Shown: positions 44,772 through 57,497 of the stretch, one piece after another
How the letters are laid out: the number at the start of each line of letters is the position of its first letter
How positions within the stretch are numbered: position 1 is the stretch's first letter
Assembly (NCBI GenBank): GCA_029959195.1
Contig: CP114121.1
Span: 930,001 to 994,000 of the forward strand
Length of the DNA stretch: 64,000 bases
Source of the DNA: Dictyophora rubrovolvata
Taxonomy: Eukaryota > Basidiomycota > Agaricomycetes > Phallales > Phallaceae
Reading direction: 5' to 3'
Program-made: the position numbers and the translations under genes
The notes under the pieces: generated by a model
What the model was told of the DNA's origin: nothing
The model's input: only the letters and a program-made list of their open reading frames with translations
Databases searched by the model: none

Positions 44772-47700
44772 ATGGTCTCAGTGGCCGTTCAAAGCCAGCG
44801 TCGGGGCGTATGGGAGCCACTGCCTGCCGTCTTGTACGGCCATGCGATTCACCCGCTTTCAAACGGCCAGCAGAGAGATTCGTTGCATGATCCAAAGTCG
44901 AATGGTGGCGGTTCGAATAATAATGGGGAGTCTTCCGCTGCAAATGACATGATTGTCGGTTTGGATGTTGGTGACGACGTGTACGCCTTCGAGCGCTATG
45001 TTCCGAGGGGTAAAGAAGTGGACGGAATATGGTACAGAGGGTTAGTCATTAGAAAATATATCCATCTGCCTTTATATTAATCAGAAGAGGTTTTTTCCTA
45101 AAAGTTATGTCGTATGTCTTTCGAGATGTACCGATGTCTCACAGTGGATCCATCCTGGAAAACCCACCGAACAACAAGCTGTCTTCATCGGTATATTTCC
45201 AGCATCTCACATCCATGTATGCGAAGAATTCATCGACGAAGAAAGTCGTCTTCCAGAAGCTGCAGCTGCCTCTGCTATTCCGAGTCGATTTGAACTTCCC
45301 CCTATCATTCGCAGCGGTGCCACGATGAGTACTTTACTTGAAGACCCGGAAGAGGATGCGGAGACAACCGCGTCTCGTCGCTCGCAGCGTCTGGCTGCAA
45401 CTTCTACCGGAAGGCCATCTTTTCCATCTACAAAAGCCGCGGCAGGTGCTAGCATTCGATCAATATCACCCTCAGATACCTTAACGTTGAAACCAATTCC
45501 TCCTCGGCCCGCCCTTAAACCAGGTGATGAGACTGCTTCGGGAGTTTACCAACCAATCATTGACGAAATTGCCTCCACATTGCGTGAATGGCAATCACTT
45601 ATGTTCACTTATCTTGGCCGGCGGGATTACAAGTTATTTCATATGGTCCGAGAACATTTTGAAGCATTACATCTGGGAAGACGCCAATTGCTTGCTCAAA
45701 CGCTGAGCAAGGAAGAGACTCTGACACTAGTAAAAGACTGCGTAACCAAGCTAGTAGTCGGGAACGTGATCCAGGGCTTGGATGTTATTGTTAGGCATCC
45801 TGTGTCAGGTGGATTAGTAACCGCTGATATCGAAAGTGACGTCGATAGTCAATCTTGGGTCAGTGGTGTGCGGATGTATGCCATGCAGATTTCTCTTGCC
45901 TATATGGATATAGGGCCGTCAGGGAACCTTACCAAACCTCCAACCCTCCCTTACGCTATAGATCACACCTCTAAACCACTTCCAACACCCGCTCAATCCG
46001 CGTTTCCTGAGTACGGAAGGCCCAGAAACCGCTCTTTTGGATCTTTCGCCATGCTTCCTAATACCAAAACTGCCATCCAATTTTATCATGTCTTCTTAGA
46101 CCTCCGAGCCTTCGTAGCATCACTTTGTTCACCTGGAGAAACCGCGGAACTCTACTTTTCGTTATACAACAAAAATGATGCGCGGTTCCTCACAGAGGAT
46201 TTCTGTGTTGTGTTAAACCATAATGGCGTGTCAGCTAGGGATCCCGGCGACGGTCGGCTTGGTAAGCTACGAACGCTGTTCGTAGATCTAGCCCAGGGAG
46301 ACGTACAGGAGTCAATATACCTTGTTTGCCGTATTGTCAGAAACGGATCCATGAAACTAACAACAACGCTGAGCTCAAGTGGTCAATCCACCGACCCGAG
46401 GCGAGCTTCAGAAACAGGTCCACGTGCTGATTGGGATGCTAACTCGAACGCTGGGACTCCATTATCCCCCGTGCGGCCGCAAGGAGCCCTATTCGATATT
46501 CAACAGACTTCATACCGAAGGCCTTTCGGTTGCGCTGTACTCGAATTGAACCAACTCAATCAACTCTACGCTGAACAAGGTGATATGACTTCATCGAAGG
46601 AACACCATATGCCAATCTTTGTGCCCGTAAACGAAGCAGCCTTTTCAACACTACATCAAGACATTATTGCAAGTAAAGTCAGGGAGTTCACAAAGTCTCC
46701 TAGGTAGGTTTATATGTCGTTTGCTTCACCTGATATCTAAAAGCTGCTGAACTACTAGAGCCGAGATGATTGCCGTATCAATCAAAGTTCTCCGCGGTAA
46801 CGCGAATACCATCGTGAAAGAGAATCCTTCGCTCTTACAAGAAGTGCCCTTGACATCTCCCTTGGGATTCCCAGACGTCGTATTTCCCGGAGATTTTCGT
46901 AATGAGGTGTACATCAAGTTATGGAGCGGTGAATTCTTTACCGGTCCTGCCGCAAAAACGCGAATGAGTCTTATCCCTGGTACCACGCCTGGTCCATTCA
47001 ATGTCCAAGTCACCATTGAAGTGCGTAATAGCGAAGGCACAATGGAACGTGTTATCTCGGTTGGCAGCGGTGAGCCACCCATGACGCAGTTTAGGTCTAT
47101 GGTGTTTTATCGTAACAACTCGCCTACTTACGGAGAACTCATCAAACTCTTGCTGCCTAACGATGTACCCCTAAAATTCCATTTATTCTTCACCTTTAGA
47201 CATCGGCCATCAAATACCAAGTCTTCCAATCGATATTCCATAGATGGTTCCGATAAGCCATTCGCATTTGCATATTTACCTTTATTCCCAGATAATCGTG
47301 CTTTCGTCCAAGACGGCAGCCATTCACTAGTGCTTTACCGCGCTGACAAATATCCTCAAATCTCACCAGGCGATTATTTTGGTGCACCTGCAATTCTCCC
47401 AGCCGGGCACCGTCCTGAAGCTTTGATCATTCCCCCTCAACTTCAACGAACGGCAGTTCCGATACGTGATGGACTCGTTATCCGCTCATACCTATGCTCT
47501 ACCAAATACACACAAAACGTCGTCTTGCTAGGTCTTTTGCACTGGGAGAACCTCGCTAACCATGAAGAACTCACCACGGTTCTCTCTAAATTCCCTTTTG
47601 TCGGGGAAGTTGAAATTGTTAAATTTCTGGGCGACATCTTCAATGCTCTCTTTGCTATACTCGTATCACCAAACAATGTTGATGGTAGTTTTGACGATCT

Positions 47701-50700
47701 TATCTTCAATGCATTGGTCGCAGTTCTTCGAATAGTGCAGGATCACAGATTCAGCAATTTCCAGCCTGTTTTGGACGTCTACATCGAGAAACATTTTTCA
47801 TGCAGTACAGCAGCTCTCCGTATCCTTCGATCTCTCGATCGATTAATATCTAATCCGTCCAGTCCGGAGAACGCCCAGCCGTTGCGATCTGCGTTGAAGG
47901 TATGGCACTACATCTTCAAGTTTATCGCCCGGTCGAGGGAGCTGCAAAAAGTTGAGGACGAACAAACCATGGGACAGGCATATGCAGAGCAAACCGAATC
48001 GTCTTTTAGACGAGAGGTCTCATCTCATCTCAACTACGTTAATCACATGATGACCAGCCCAATGCCTTCGTCTATCATTGGCACACAGACGATTGCACTC
48101 CAGAACTTTACTTCTATTCTTCCAGATTTGGCGAATATCTATAGTACCGTGGAGTTGGTTACTATCGTCACTGGGTTCACAAATTCTGTCCAGGCTGTTA
48201 AAGGGAAAATTGTTATATGGAAGCTTATCATGTATCTTCAGCTCGTTAAAGGTTTCCTTTTCGATCTCCCACAGTCCCGAACCCTCCTTGTCGAAGCCAT
48301 TGTGGAATGGATTAAGCCCCACTTTGGTAAATTTGACGACTTTAACGACCTCGACGAATTAGACAGCAACCGATACAATTCGCGCATTGATTGGCTTCAA
48401 AGCATTCGTCTCTCCGTCACTATCATCTCCATTATGTTAGATAAAATACAGTCAAGTTTAGTTAATCCGACAGTGTCGTCAGATCCTAAACTATACCGTC
48501 AAGAGCAGGAGCATGTTGAGTTTTTGCTTCACTTCATCCCCCGGTACGTCTAATCCCCCTGGTAAAGTATAAATTGACACTAAAGAACATTTATATAGAC
48601 TCGTTGATTCATATCACGAACTCCAAAGTCCGGCTTCGTGGAAGGCAATGGAGCAAGCGAGATCACCAGCGACCCTCGCGGCAAATGTTCCCATAGCATT
48701 CCCAGAGTCACATCCATTTTCCCTGCTGTCTACTCTTCCTCCAACAAAGGTCTTGAATCAAGACGTTCAAGTTGATCAACCCGTGATATTCAACTGTGCC
48801 CTGGCTGAGACGGCCGTAGTCTTCCTTGTTCTCATCTCCTCGGCCCCACGAAATCACCTCATCAACTTCTTGGAATCAAAGATGGATATCGAAGGGAAGG
48901 ATAAATTCGTTTATTTCCTATCCCAATTCTTCAGAATGGCTATCTCTATCTTATCGAACGAGCCCTGGCCAAAAAACTGGCTGAACATTGACATTTTGGC
49001 ACATAAGGTTCTTTCAAAGATCATTGATCCCATCGCGTTTTTGTTAATCAGAGATTTTGTACCTGAACAATCTTCTTCCTTTGAATTCAACGCTACGCTT
49101 TGGCGTGAAGCATTTTATACAATCCTTAAACTGCTTTCTTCTGATCAACTGGTCATTGAAGATTTCAGTCCTCAAGTTTGTTTATCTTTCCTTTCCAGAT
49201 GACGCTTGTTAGCTAACTCAAAGTAGAAACGACGTTCTGTATGGCGGTTGTCGGGCGATCTCCGTGGCGAAGGTGCGAACATTTTGCTACGGCTGTGGGA
49301 GGCATTAGGATGGCCGGAGGCTGTCGCGACGAGCACGGGTGCTTTGTCTCGCTACGGTGTAAGTTTATCATAGCATTCGGCTGCTGATATGATTTTAACG
49401 AATGAAATGAAGGGGTACCAATTCTCGATGAATTCGTTAGTCGGCCACATCGTCAACCTATGTTTGAGCAAACATGACCTCCTGCGTGCTCATTCCACTC
49501 AAATTCTCTACGCAATGATTGCATCTGAATACCATCTATCGGGGCATTTTGATGATATCGAAAATGAAGTCGTCACGAAGTTAGATTCTCTTTTCATGTC
49601 GGAAAGCAAGCGAGACGATATTTCGAGAGCATTCTTCATTGGACAGCTTCGACATTTATTCGATAACTCAAGTGTTGATGAAGCGTTGAAGCAACGAGTT
49701 GTCGCATTCTTGGAGTCTGTGGATCTTTTCTTGAATTTGCTGCTGGAAGTTCGAGCACTTCCGGATGGAGACGAGTATCAAGATGATAGGGTAATTGCTA
49801 CACTCCGACTCATGAACTTCATCAGACGAATCGGCCGCGACGAAATTTACATCAAATACGTGCATCAGCTTGTCAATGTAAGTGCAGCCATACAACACTG
49901 ACGTTTCTTCCTTTGACCTTCCTTTCTAGATGCACTTACAAAGCCAAAATTACACTGAAGCCGCATTTACTCTCAAGTTGCATGCAGACTTACACGATTG
50001 GGATCTCCAAACGTACGTCGAGCCACTGGAAGAGTTGGGTCTCCCCCGCCAGACTGCTTTTGCCCGGAAAGAAACACTCTCACTTTTGATTCTTGATTAC
50101 TTGGGTAAGTCTTAGTCATGTTTCGTCGATTAAGCATGTCTGATGCCGTGCAGGCAAAGGAAAGGCTTGGGAAACGGCCATCGACATTTGTAAAGAGCTC
50201 GCTTATCAACATTCCGAAGTGACGTTCAATTAGTAAGGATGTTTTACACACGGATTGTTTTTATGATTCTAAATACCACGCCAGTGCTCGGTTGTCCGAG
50301 GTTTTAGTTCATCAGGCGACTTTGTTAGAACACATAGTTACCGACCAACGACAGTACCCCGATTATTTCATGGTTGCATTCTGCGGAAACTTCCCCGATG
50401 CGTTGCGGAACAAACAATATATCGTAACTACCTTTGCATTTGACTTGTTTCGTGTTGTCTTATCGGCATTGTTTTAGTACCGTGGCTACGAGTGGGAAAA
50501 ATATCCGGCATTCTGTGAAAGGATGCTGAATAAACATTCCGGGGCACGTCTTCTTCAAAGTCTCTCGGATCCTATGGACGATCTTCAATTGCAATATATT
50601 CTCGTCATGCCTGTCGAGCCTGAACCTGACCGCGAATCTCCGATATTCACAAATCCAGATGTCCCTACGTCCGTTCGAAAATATTACGAAAACTGGTAAG

Positions 50701-51833
50701 TGAAGTCGTGAATATTATGACGAAGTTTAATTGACTTAAATTGGCTAGTGCGATTAACGTCTTTAGCACATCGACCCCTGTCGCCCGACAGATTGTCAAT
50801 GAAGAGGAGATCTGGATCGAAAAGACGTATTATACAACAGAAGAGACATTCCCCACGGTGTTGCGCAGGTCGGAAGTGACGGATACGGCAATCATCGATA
50901 TTTCACCTTTGGAGCATGCTTTAACGGAGGTTGAACAACAAACTAGGAAGATATCGATCCTGGAGCGTAAATACAGTGCTATGGCTAAAGCCGGCCAGAC
51001 GATGTCTACGAACGCGTTATCTATGACATTGAACTCGGTTGTCGATGCTGACAAAGGAGTGCCGTACTATCGATCCACATTTCTGAGATTGGAATATCTG
51101 GACTTGCATCCGGACCGTGTGGAGCTTGTCCAGAAACTAAAAGAGGCGATAGACGAACAGGTACATGTTAAATCAAATATCTACATAAAATACTGACCAA
51201 TCGATTCAGGCACGGGTGCTAGATGCGTGTTTGAAGCTTCACGGCCAAATATGTCCCCAAGAAATGTTACCTTTCCACGAGACCTTAGAGCACCTATTCC
51301 AAAAGAATTTTTCAGAAGAGATTCTTCGCCTGCCTTTAGAATCGGCTGTTGACGTTAGAGAGTATTCCGAACCAATTTCCCCTTTTGCGTATACACCTAA
51401 TCCTTTTCGAAATAACCTGCAGCACAAGCCTTCACAATCATCATTCCCGGAACAGTCTGTCGTTTCATCCCCAACTCGAGCCGTCCCTGACAAATCTTTA
51501 ACAACACCATTATCTCCCTCCGCTTCTTATAGTCCTTTGAATGGAACTGATTCCTCTGGGAGGCGTCAGCAAACACCCCTGCAAAGGCATCTGCAGCATC
51601 TGGCTCGTTATGGCATGACAGGGGTTTCTTCCGGCCCCGGAGATAGACAGCCGCTAAGTGGCAGCGATGGGCACTCTGCGAGCTCGAACAGAGAGTCCAG
51701 CGTAAATCTCATGAATGGTGGTGGACCGGCTCATTCCGGAGTATCGTTGTCCCATTCTGCCAGCGGTAGTCTTCGCACCGCTCTACGGAAGTTCGGAAGC
51801 CTCAACCTAGGACGGACGTTAAGAGAACCCTGA
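44772..51833 (+). CDS. DOCK-family guanine nucleotide exchange factor (Dck1-like)
   Basis: Large Rac/Cdc42-type exchange factor. An SH3-like N-terminus (VVYG-type start PLPAVLYGHAIHPL, then DDVYAFERYVPRGKEVDG and GYVVCLSRCTDVSQWIHPGK) is followed by a linker, then a DHR1/C2 region with FRNEVYIKLWSGEFF, FNVQVTIEVRNSEGTMERVI and SMVFYRNNSPTYGELIKLLL. A long helical middle follows (48-49 kb). The DHR2 exchange domain has NYTEAAFTLKLHADLHDW, GKAWETAIDICKEL and YYRSTFLRLEYLDLHPDRVE. The C-terminal tail from about 51370 is Ser/Pro-rich and ends GSLNLGRTLREP. Early exons are 44772-45040, 45105-46703, 46759-48543 and from 48599; the rest were followed but not all junctions fixed. In yeast Dck1 works with Lmo1 upstream of Rho5. 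Confidence 0.9.
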
Positions 51834-52049
51834 CCTACCCTGATCTTCTTATGCCATTGATTTCATATGATTTTCTCTTGAAAATATTTCCTAATTGCTT
51901 TGATCTGTATACCTTAAGTTTCGTCTGTACCCCAGTTGACATGTTACTCTCTGTTATATTCGCTACAACACCCTACTGTACGCTTAAAATTAAATTCATA
52001 TATTACAGCCCAAATGGCTTTTATTAGTTTTTATTCCTTGTGTTTATTA

Positions 52050-52578
52050 TTATTTTGGATGAATTTCCCTCAAAGCTTCCACGCCCCTCCGCCACTCGGT
52101 CATGTTCACGTCGTTGATGCTCTTACACAAAATTGCGCGTATAACCAAATTATCATCCAATGACGGTGCATCTGCAAATTTAGAAAGCATAGGAATATCC
52201 AAGGGTGTCTATAAAAATCCGTTTCCTCAAATGAAGCGTGATCTGAGAAGGAAGCTAGAGTCTATACGCACTTCAGAATAGTCCAATGTTCCTATCACCA
52301 TCAAATTTCCCCTTAGCTCTTTTAAGAATGGCAGCGGCTGAGAAGGGTCCAAACACAATGACATGTCCACGAGTACAGCGTGAGGAGGATCAACTAGAAT
52401 GAGAACATACGTCGATGGATCATATCCAAGTATTCTAATTCATTTGTTCAAACAGGTTCGCAGTCTTCTATAGTCTAACTCACTTTCCCGCAACTCGGAT
52501 CTTTTGGTTCACAAAACTTGGATTTACATCTTGCAGCGAACAGACAAACGCAAAATCGCCACTATGAGACCGTGACAT
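52050..52578 (-). CDS. TEN1: CST complex subunit Ten1 (telomere capping)
   Basis: Small OB-fold protein of the Cdc13/CTC1-Stn1-Ten1 complex that protects telomere ends. Three exons, 52578-52484, 52434-52272 and 52208-52050, give 138 residues. The sequence runs FAFVCSLQDVNPSFVNQKIR, VAGKILGYDPSTYVLILVD, HAVLVDMSLCLDPSQPLPFL, KELRGNLMVIGTLDYSE, TPLDIPMLSKFADAPSLDDN and ends EWRRGVEALREIHPK. The order (strand VNQKIRVAGKILGYDP, then a loop, then VDMSLCLDP and LMVIGTL) fits Ten1, though an RPA3-like OB protein is a possible alternative. Each exon is under 170 bases, so simple frame scans miss it. It is divergent from ARC19, with 80 bases between start codons. Confidence 0.75.
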
Positions 52579-52658
52579 TTAAGGGAGACTAGTTCGCAAC
52601 CGACCGGCAGCTCGGCTTGTCATTAGACGCCCAAACAATTATCGATTGTACTTGTACA
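52579..52658. promoter_or_regulatory. Bidirectional promoter gap of TEN1 and ARC19
   Basis: Eighty bases between the two ATGs, which point away from each other. Both 5' untranslated regions must be short or overlap. Confidence 0.6.
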
Positions 52659-53520
52659 ATGGCAAGTGCAATTTCAGTTGCTTGTTTTCCTAGTCTGATC
52701 ATCACTTTTGTCATGACAGTCTAATGTTTTGCGACCATATCTTGCGGCTGTTCGAGCAACCCTCACCGCTGCTCTTACTTTAGAGAATTTCTCCTCGCAG
52801 GTATAGCTTCTTCGTGGCTCTATTGAGCTAGGACGTTTTTTTTTTCTCATGTCGTCTTTGTTTTAGATTGTTGAGCGTCATAATCAACCTGAGATTGAAG
52901 TTGGGTAAGACTCTTCTTTTGTTGTGTATCCTCCAATAGCTAGTTAATCTTTGCCTCCAGAGGTTCCAAAGAAGTCCTCCTTAATCCTCTAACGATATCT
53001 CGGAATGAAAATGAACGTGTTTTAATCGAACCTTCAGTGAATTCTATTCGTCTAAGCATCAAGATTAAGCAAGCAGATGAAATCGAAAGGATCTTGTGTC
53101 ACCAGTTTACTCGATTCATGATGCAAAGAGCGGAAAGCTTTATCGTACTGCGGCGAAAACCTATACCGGTGGGTTACATCGTTTGCACCGACAATGTAAT
53201 GCTTTCTGAATTTTATTCAGGGATATGATATATCATTTTTGATCACAAACTTTCACACGGAAACTATGTTAAAACACAAGATTGTTGATTTTATCATCCA
53301 GTAAGTTCCTTTCTTTCTTTGGCTGACATGTAATTTTCTCATAGTGCCTCGTAGATTCATGGAAGACGTGGATAAAGAGATCAGTGAGATGAAACTTAGT
53401 CTCAATGCTCGCGCTCGTATTGTAGCCGAGTCGTATCTATCCACAGTACGTTCCCACTATCTTACGGTCAATCTATCCGATCCTAATATATCTATCACCT
53501 CGTGGCAGTTTGGATCATAG
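52659..53520 (+). CDS. ARC19: Arp2/3 complex subunit 4 (ARPC4/Arc19)
   Basis: Core subunit of the actin-branching Arp2/3 complex, 170 residues (the usual length is about 168). Exons are 52659-52661, 52720-52800, 52867-52904, 52961-53168, 53221-53300, 53355-53445 and 53509-53520. The first coding exon is only the ATG; the next intron (52662-52719) has a GC donor, GCAAGT, joining to [20 protein letters not shown]. Conserved stretches are [91 protein letters not shown] and [20 protein letters not shown]. The final exon codes only FGS and stop. Confidence 0.95.
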
Positions 53521-53643
53521 ATGTATATTGTATTCTAAAAAAGTTGTATGAGCGTTTTGTGCGATGTGATGTTCTAATTATTAAAATCATAAGGACTTAC
53601 TACATAAACGACGTGCTTAGTAAGCTGCCAATTTTCTCTTGCG

Positions 53644-54441
53644 ATGTCCTTGGATTCGTTTGTCGTCAGAACGAAACCAACAATCAAGCCGATTTGCACT
53701 TCGCGGTCCATTCAGGATCGCGATTCTACTTTTATTGCACATATATTCAAAGCTTCGTCGCTCGAACAAGCACACGAAGCGCAAAAGCATGTTAAAGTCG
53801 TGCTGAACGCCAATAATGCTGCCTCCCATAACATGATGGCGTGCCGGTTTATGGCACTAAAGAAAGGGCGGACCGGTGTTCAAGGGCCCGATGATTTTGA
53901 GATGCAAAGTAATCTATGTAGCCCAGTGATGATATGCGATAGCAATCTAATCTCCATATGTAAGGTCATTTTGATGATGACGGCGAAAGCTATGGTGGTG
54001 CCCGGATCCTGAAAATAATGCAAAGAGAAAGCATAATTGATGCTGCGGTTGTAGTTAGTCGTTGGTAAAGTATACAATCGACTGAATCTCAATTCCTTTC
54101 ATCGGACACATTTTAGGTTTGGCGGAACAATGTTAGGTGCTGCAAGGTTTGCCCACATCGAACATTGCACTCATGACGCATGCGTCAAGTTCAAGCTTAT
54201 CGAAGACATCGAGAGTCATATTCAAATATTACATCGGCTTGATGAGACTCTAGCAGATCTACGACATCGCTACAAAGTATTACAGGACCCAGGTGCCGAA
54301 AGAATCTCACATGCACGCGGAGACTATTCGTCTTTACTCGAAACGGTTGATCTTCCAAGAGCTCGCCGATTAGTTAACGCTCGACAAGGGGCGATACGCA
54401 GCATGCAATCCTTGATTAAAGACTATGCCCAGAGTAATTAG
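53644..54441 (+). CDS. IMPACT/YIH1-family protein (UPF0029)
   Basis: A 229-residue protein from exons 53644-53908, 53965-54064 and 54117-54441. The core reads DSTFIAHIFKASSLEQAHEA, NAASHNMMACRFMALKK, SHFDDDGESYGGARILKIMQ and AAVVVSRWFGGTMLGAARF, the UPF0029/Impact domain with its DDGE and WFGGTMLG signatures. In yeast and mammals, Yih1/IMPACT regulates the Gcn2 kinase, but through an N-terminal RWD domain that is missing here, so that role is not certain. A C-terminal extension of about 100 residues is helical and possibly coiled (DIESHIQILHRLDETLADLR). Confidence 0.85.
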
Positions 54442-56241
54442 TTGATAGGAGGAGATCCATCTACGATGCGGTCGACAGGGCGAATACCGGACCCGACTCA
54501 TGAGCATAGCATTACACCACCCCTGCGTAGTTGACAAAGGTGTTGTTAATGTCGATGAGCAACCTTTCCGGACCACACGAAGTGCCGGAGTATTTCTTAT
54601 ATTTAAATACTTTCAGAATCAACAAACGTATCGCATTAAGACAATGTTTCCTCGTGATTTAGGGAGGCATTTTCAGGTACGTTCTGAATCCTGCAACCAG
54701 AATAGTGAATTACTAGATCCGAATGTGAGGTGACCGGTGAAGGGTGAAAGGAGTGCCATTTTTCAAGGACAAAAATAACTGCCCAGGGCTTCAAGTACAA
54801 GATCTCGTGGATTTAATTCGGTCAAATTCTAAGTCGTTGAATGCAAGATGGAGTGTGACCTCAAAGCAGTTATTGATATGAAACTTGACAGACTTCGCGT
54901 CTTCATTCAATTGCCTTGCTCGAAGCTAAAGAAGCCTTCAGGCTTCAAGGATTGAAATTGGGCGTAAGGACTGGGGGCAAAAATTAAATGAGTGGGCCAC
55001 TTGACCTAACTCCGAGACACCTGGAAGAACTTCCGGATGAAACGACATAGGATGGCAGAAATAATGTCTTTCCCTAGTGCAATCATGAGCAACGTAAGAG
55101 GGGAACAGTGCGCACACACGGTCATCAACAGCCAAGAGAATACACATACGTATAGCCCGCCGGGTATCGCGTTGGATGAGAAAGGTTGATCACGTAAATT
55201 AGAAGAACCATATTCTGGACAATATATGTGATGTGGGCGATGTTCGATGCCACACCTTCATTAAGGTAGAAATTCAGTGGAGGGGTGAAAGTGCCTCCGG
55301 GAATAGTAACCGCTGAGGTCAAAATGTTGCGTCCACATACTTTCGGAAATCATTCCGGTGATCCACAGAAGGAAGGGCCTGTCCACCAATTTTAGTTTAG
55401 TACACCGGATTAAGAACAAAGAATTGGGGGTGAGACAACAGAGTTTGAACAGCAAGGGTGATATCTCTCTCTTGGTTCTAAACGTTATCAGGGAACCATG
55501 AAACCATAAATTACATGTTTCATTGAGAAAAATAAACTCACCGAAAAAATAATCTTATTTTCTTCTACTCTGGGATACTTCAACAAATATATATCAAAAT
55601 GTGGAGGGCAACTAGTAGGTTTTTGCTAAAAAAAAGGTTGCCAATAGGGCGGGGAGTGTGAAAGGCCTTCCTAAAGAGCTTTCCTTGTAACATTCGTCCC
55701 TCTTTTCGCTCCCCTGACCAAGAATGGAGATCCTTGACTTGAACGAAATTTGGAAAAATGCTCGACCCGTTCATGAAATAGTAATAAAGGCAAGAAATAA
55801 ATGCTAAATAAAGTAGCGAACAAGCCAGCGATTTGACGTTCTGTGGAAATTTCAGCATCTTTGGATATATTGATTAACAATCTTATAAGACAAATGATAT
55901 ATCAATGTGGCGTCCAACGCACCGACACTATGAGACCATCCTATATCAAGGAATCAAGAAGACATGCTTCAAAAACAAAATTTCAAATACATCAAGCGGG
56001 AGATCTAGGAAACAAATTGTTTGTCAGTATTCAAGAGTGGTGCTTAGCTTATCTGAGATCTTAAAGATGATGACCTTTTGTAGATACAGTATGGATACAG
56101 TGAGCGGACGACTTGACTGGACAATTAGTAAGAGACAAAAAAGACGCTCGGGATTGGAACTGCTGAGTAAGCGGTATCCTTCCTGACCTCGATCAAAACC
56201 ACGACGACATACTACGCTTCAAAAAAAACTCGATTCACATA
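54442..56241. other. Gene-poor stretch with membrane-protein-like fragments on the minus strand
   Basis: No complete gene found. On the minus strand, between about 54990 and 55880, several short frames read like membrane spans: QIAGLFATLFSIYFLPLLLF, NIAHITYIVQNMVLLIYVIN, and WLLMTVCAHCSPLTLLMIAL. They lie in different frames with possible splice sites between some of them, so this may be a decayed or poorly spliced multi-pass membrane protein gene. I do not recognise the family. A pyrimidine-rich promoter for the next gene is weak. Confidence 0.3.
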
Positions 56242-57333
56242 ATGACAGATACCGCGCGGGTCTCTTTCTTCAAGAAGGGCAAGGTTAGACCTTCGACGAC
56301 CCGCCAACGGTCGCCAGGACTGTCGTTAGAATCATCAAGTACCGCTCCGTTCAGGGCATCCGATGCCACAAGCTCGAGTGAGGCTGTAGTTCCCATTCGA
56401 AAGGCACCCTCACGGCTGTTAAGTCAAGGGACAAAACGAACACGGATTCATGAGGACGGGGAAGTTGATTCCGGAGTGGATGTCAATTGGGCTGGTGGCT
56501 CATCATCCAATGTAAATGCGGCTTTGGGTATTTTGGAAGGTGATGAGGCAGAGGCTCTTTTGGAAAGGAAACGACAGAAAGTCGACAACGATATCATGAA
56601 TGATGATTTAACCCTTGACGATGGCTTATACCGAGGACAATCCGGGTACAAAAATCATATCACGAAAAGCAAAGAAATACCGAAAGCTATGCGCGTCGGG
56701 CCACAAAAGTCCGCAAGCACGATACGAACAGTAACTATCGTAGATTATCAACCCGATGTGTGTAAGGACTATAAAGGTATGTGAGATTGATTTAAGTCTT
56801 TATTTTTGGATATCAATCATTGACTTGGCTTGCAGAAACTGGATTTTGTGGCTTCGGTGATACGTGTAAATTTCTTCATGATCGTGGAACATGTGAGAGA
56901 AACCCCCAAAATCTTTTACCATTTTTATTGACATGTGCACTTTGTAACAGATTTGGCAGGTTGGCAACTAGATAAATTGGCTGCTGAGCCCCAAAAAAAT
57001 GCGGATGAAGCCGAATCAGATTCGGATTCAGATGAAGACATACCATTCGCCTGTTTAATTTGCCGCAAGCCTTATACAGATCCAGTAGTCACCAGATGTG
57101 GCCACTATTTTTGTAGCAGCTGCGCTATCAAACGGTTTGCTAAGACACCGAAATGTTTAGCCTGCAATGCGCCTACCGGTGGTATATTCAATCGTGCTGA
57201 TAAAATAATTGCGAAGAGGAATGCGAAGAGGGATGCGAAGGAGCGAAAGTCGAAAGAGGATGAGCCTTCAGAACCAGCATTGACAGGCATTGAAGTAGAA
57301 GGGCTCGCTGAGAAATCGGATTCGGATGAATAA
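56242..57333 (+). CDS. CWC24: Pre-mRNA-splicing factor Cwc24 (RNF113 type)
   Basis: A 324-residue protein from exons 56242-56776, 56836-56892 and 56951-57333. A low-complexity N-terminal half with FFKKGKVRP is followed by [14 protein letters not shown] and [20 protein letters not shown], a CCCH zinc finger (C-X8-C-X5-C-X3-H, reading C..TGFC..DTC..LH), and a RING finger ([28 protein letters not shown]). This order is that of Cwc24/RNF113A, which joins the activated spliceosome. The Lys-rich C-terminus ends AEKSDSDE. It starts 20 bases after a run of A. Confidence 0.93.
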
Positions 57334-57497
57334 CTATAGCAAATACTATTAACGAACATTATTTGTACTTTAGGTGCTATACTATACTAGATTATAAATG
57401 TACAACGAACTACAAATTAAGTTAGAGATTATGGATTATATATATATAAAATATGCCAGTGATACACTAGATAAGTAATCAGAATAAAAATTATAAC

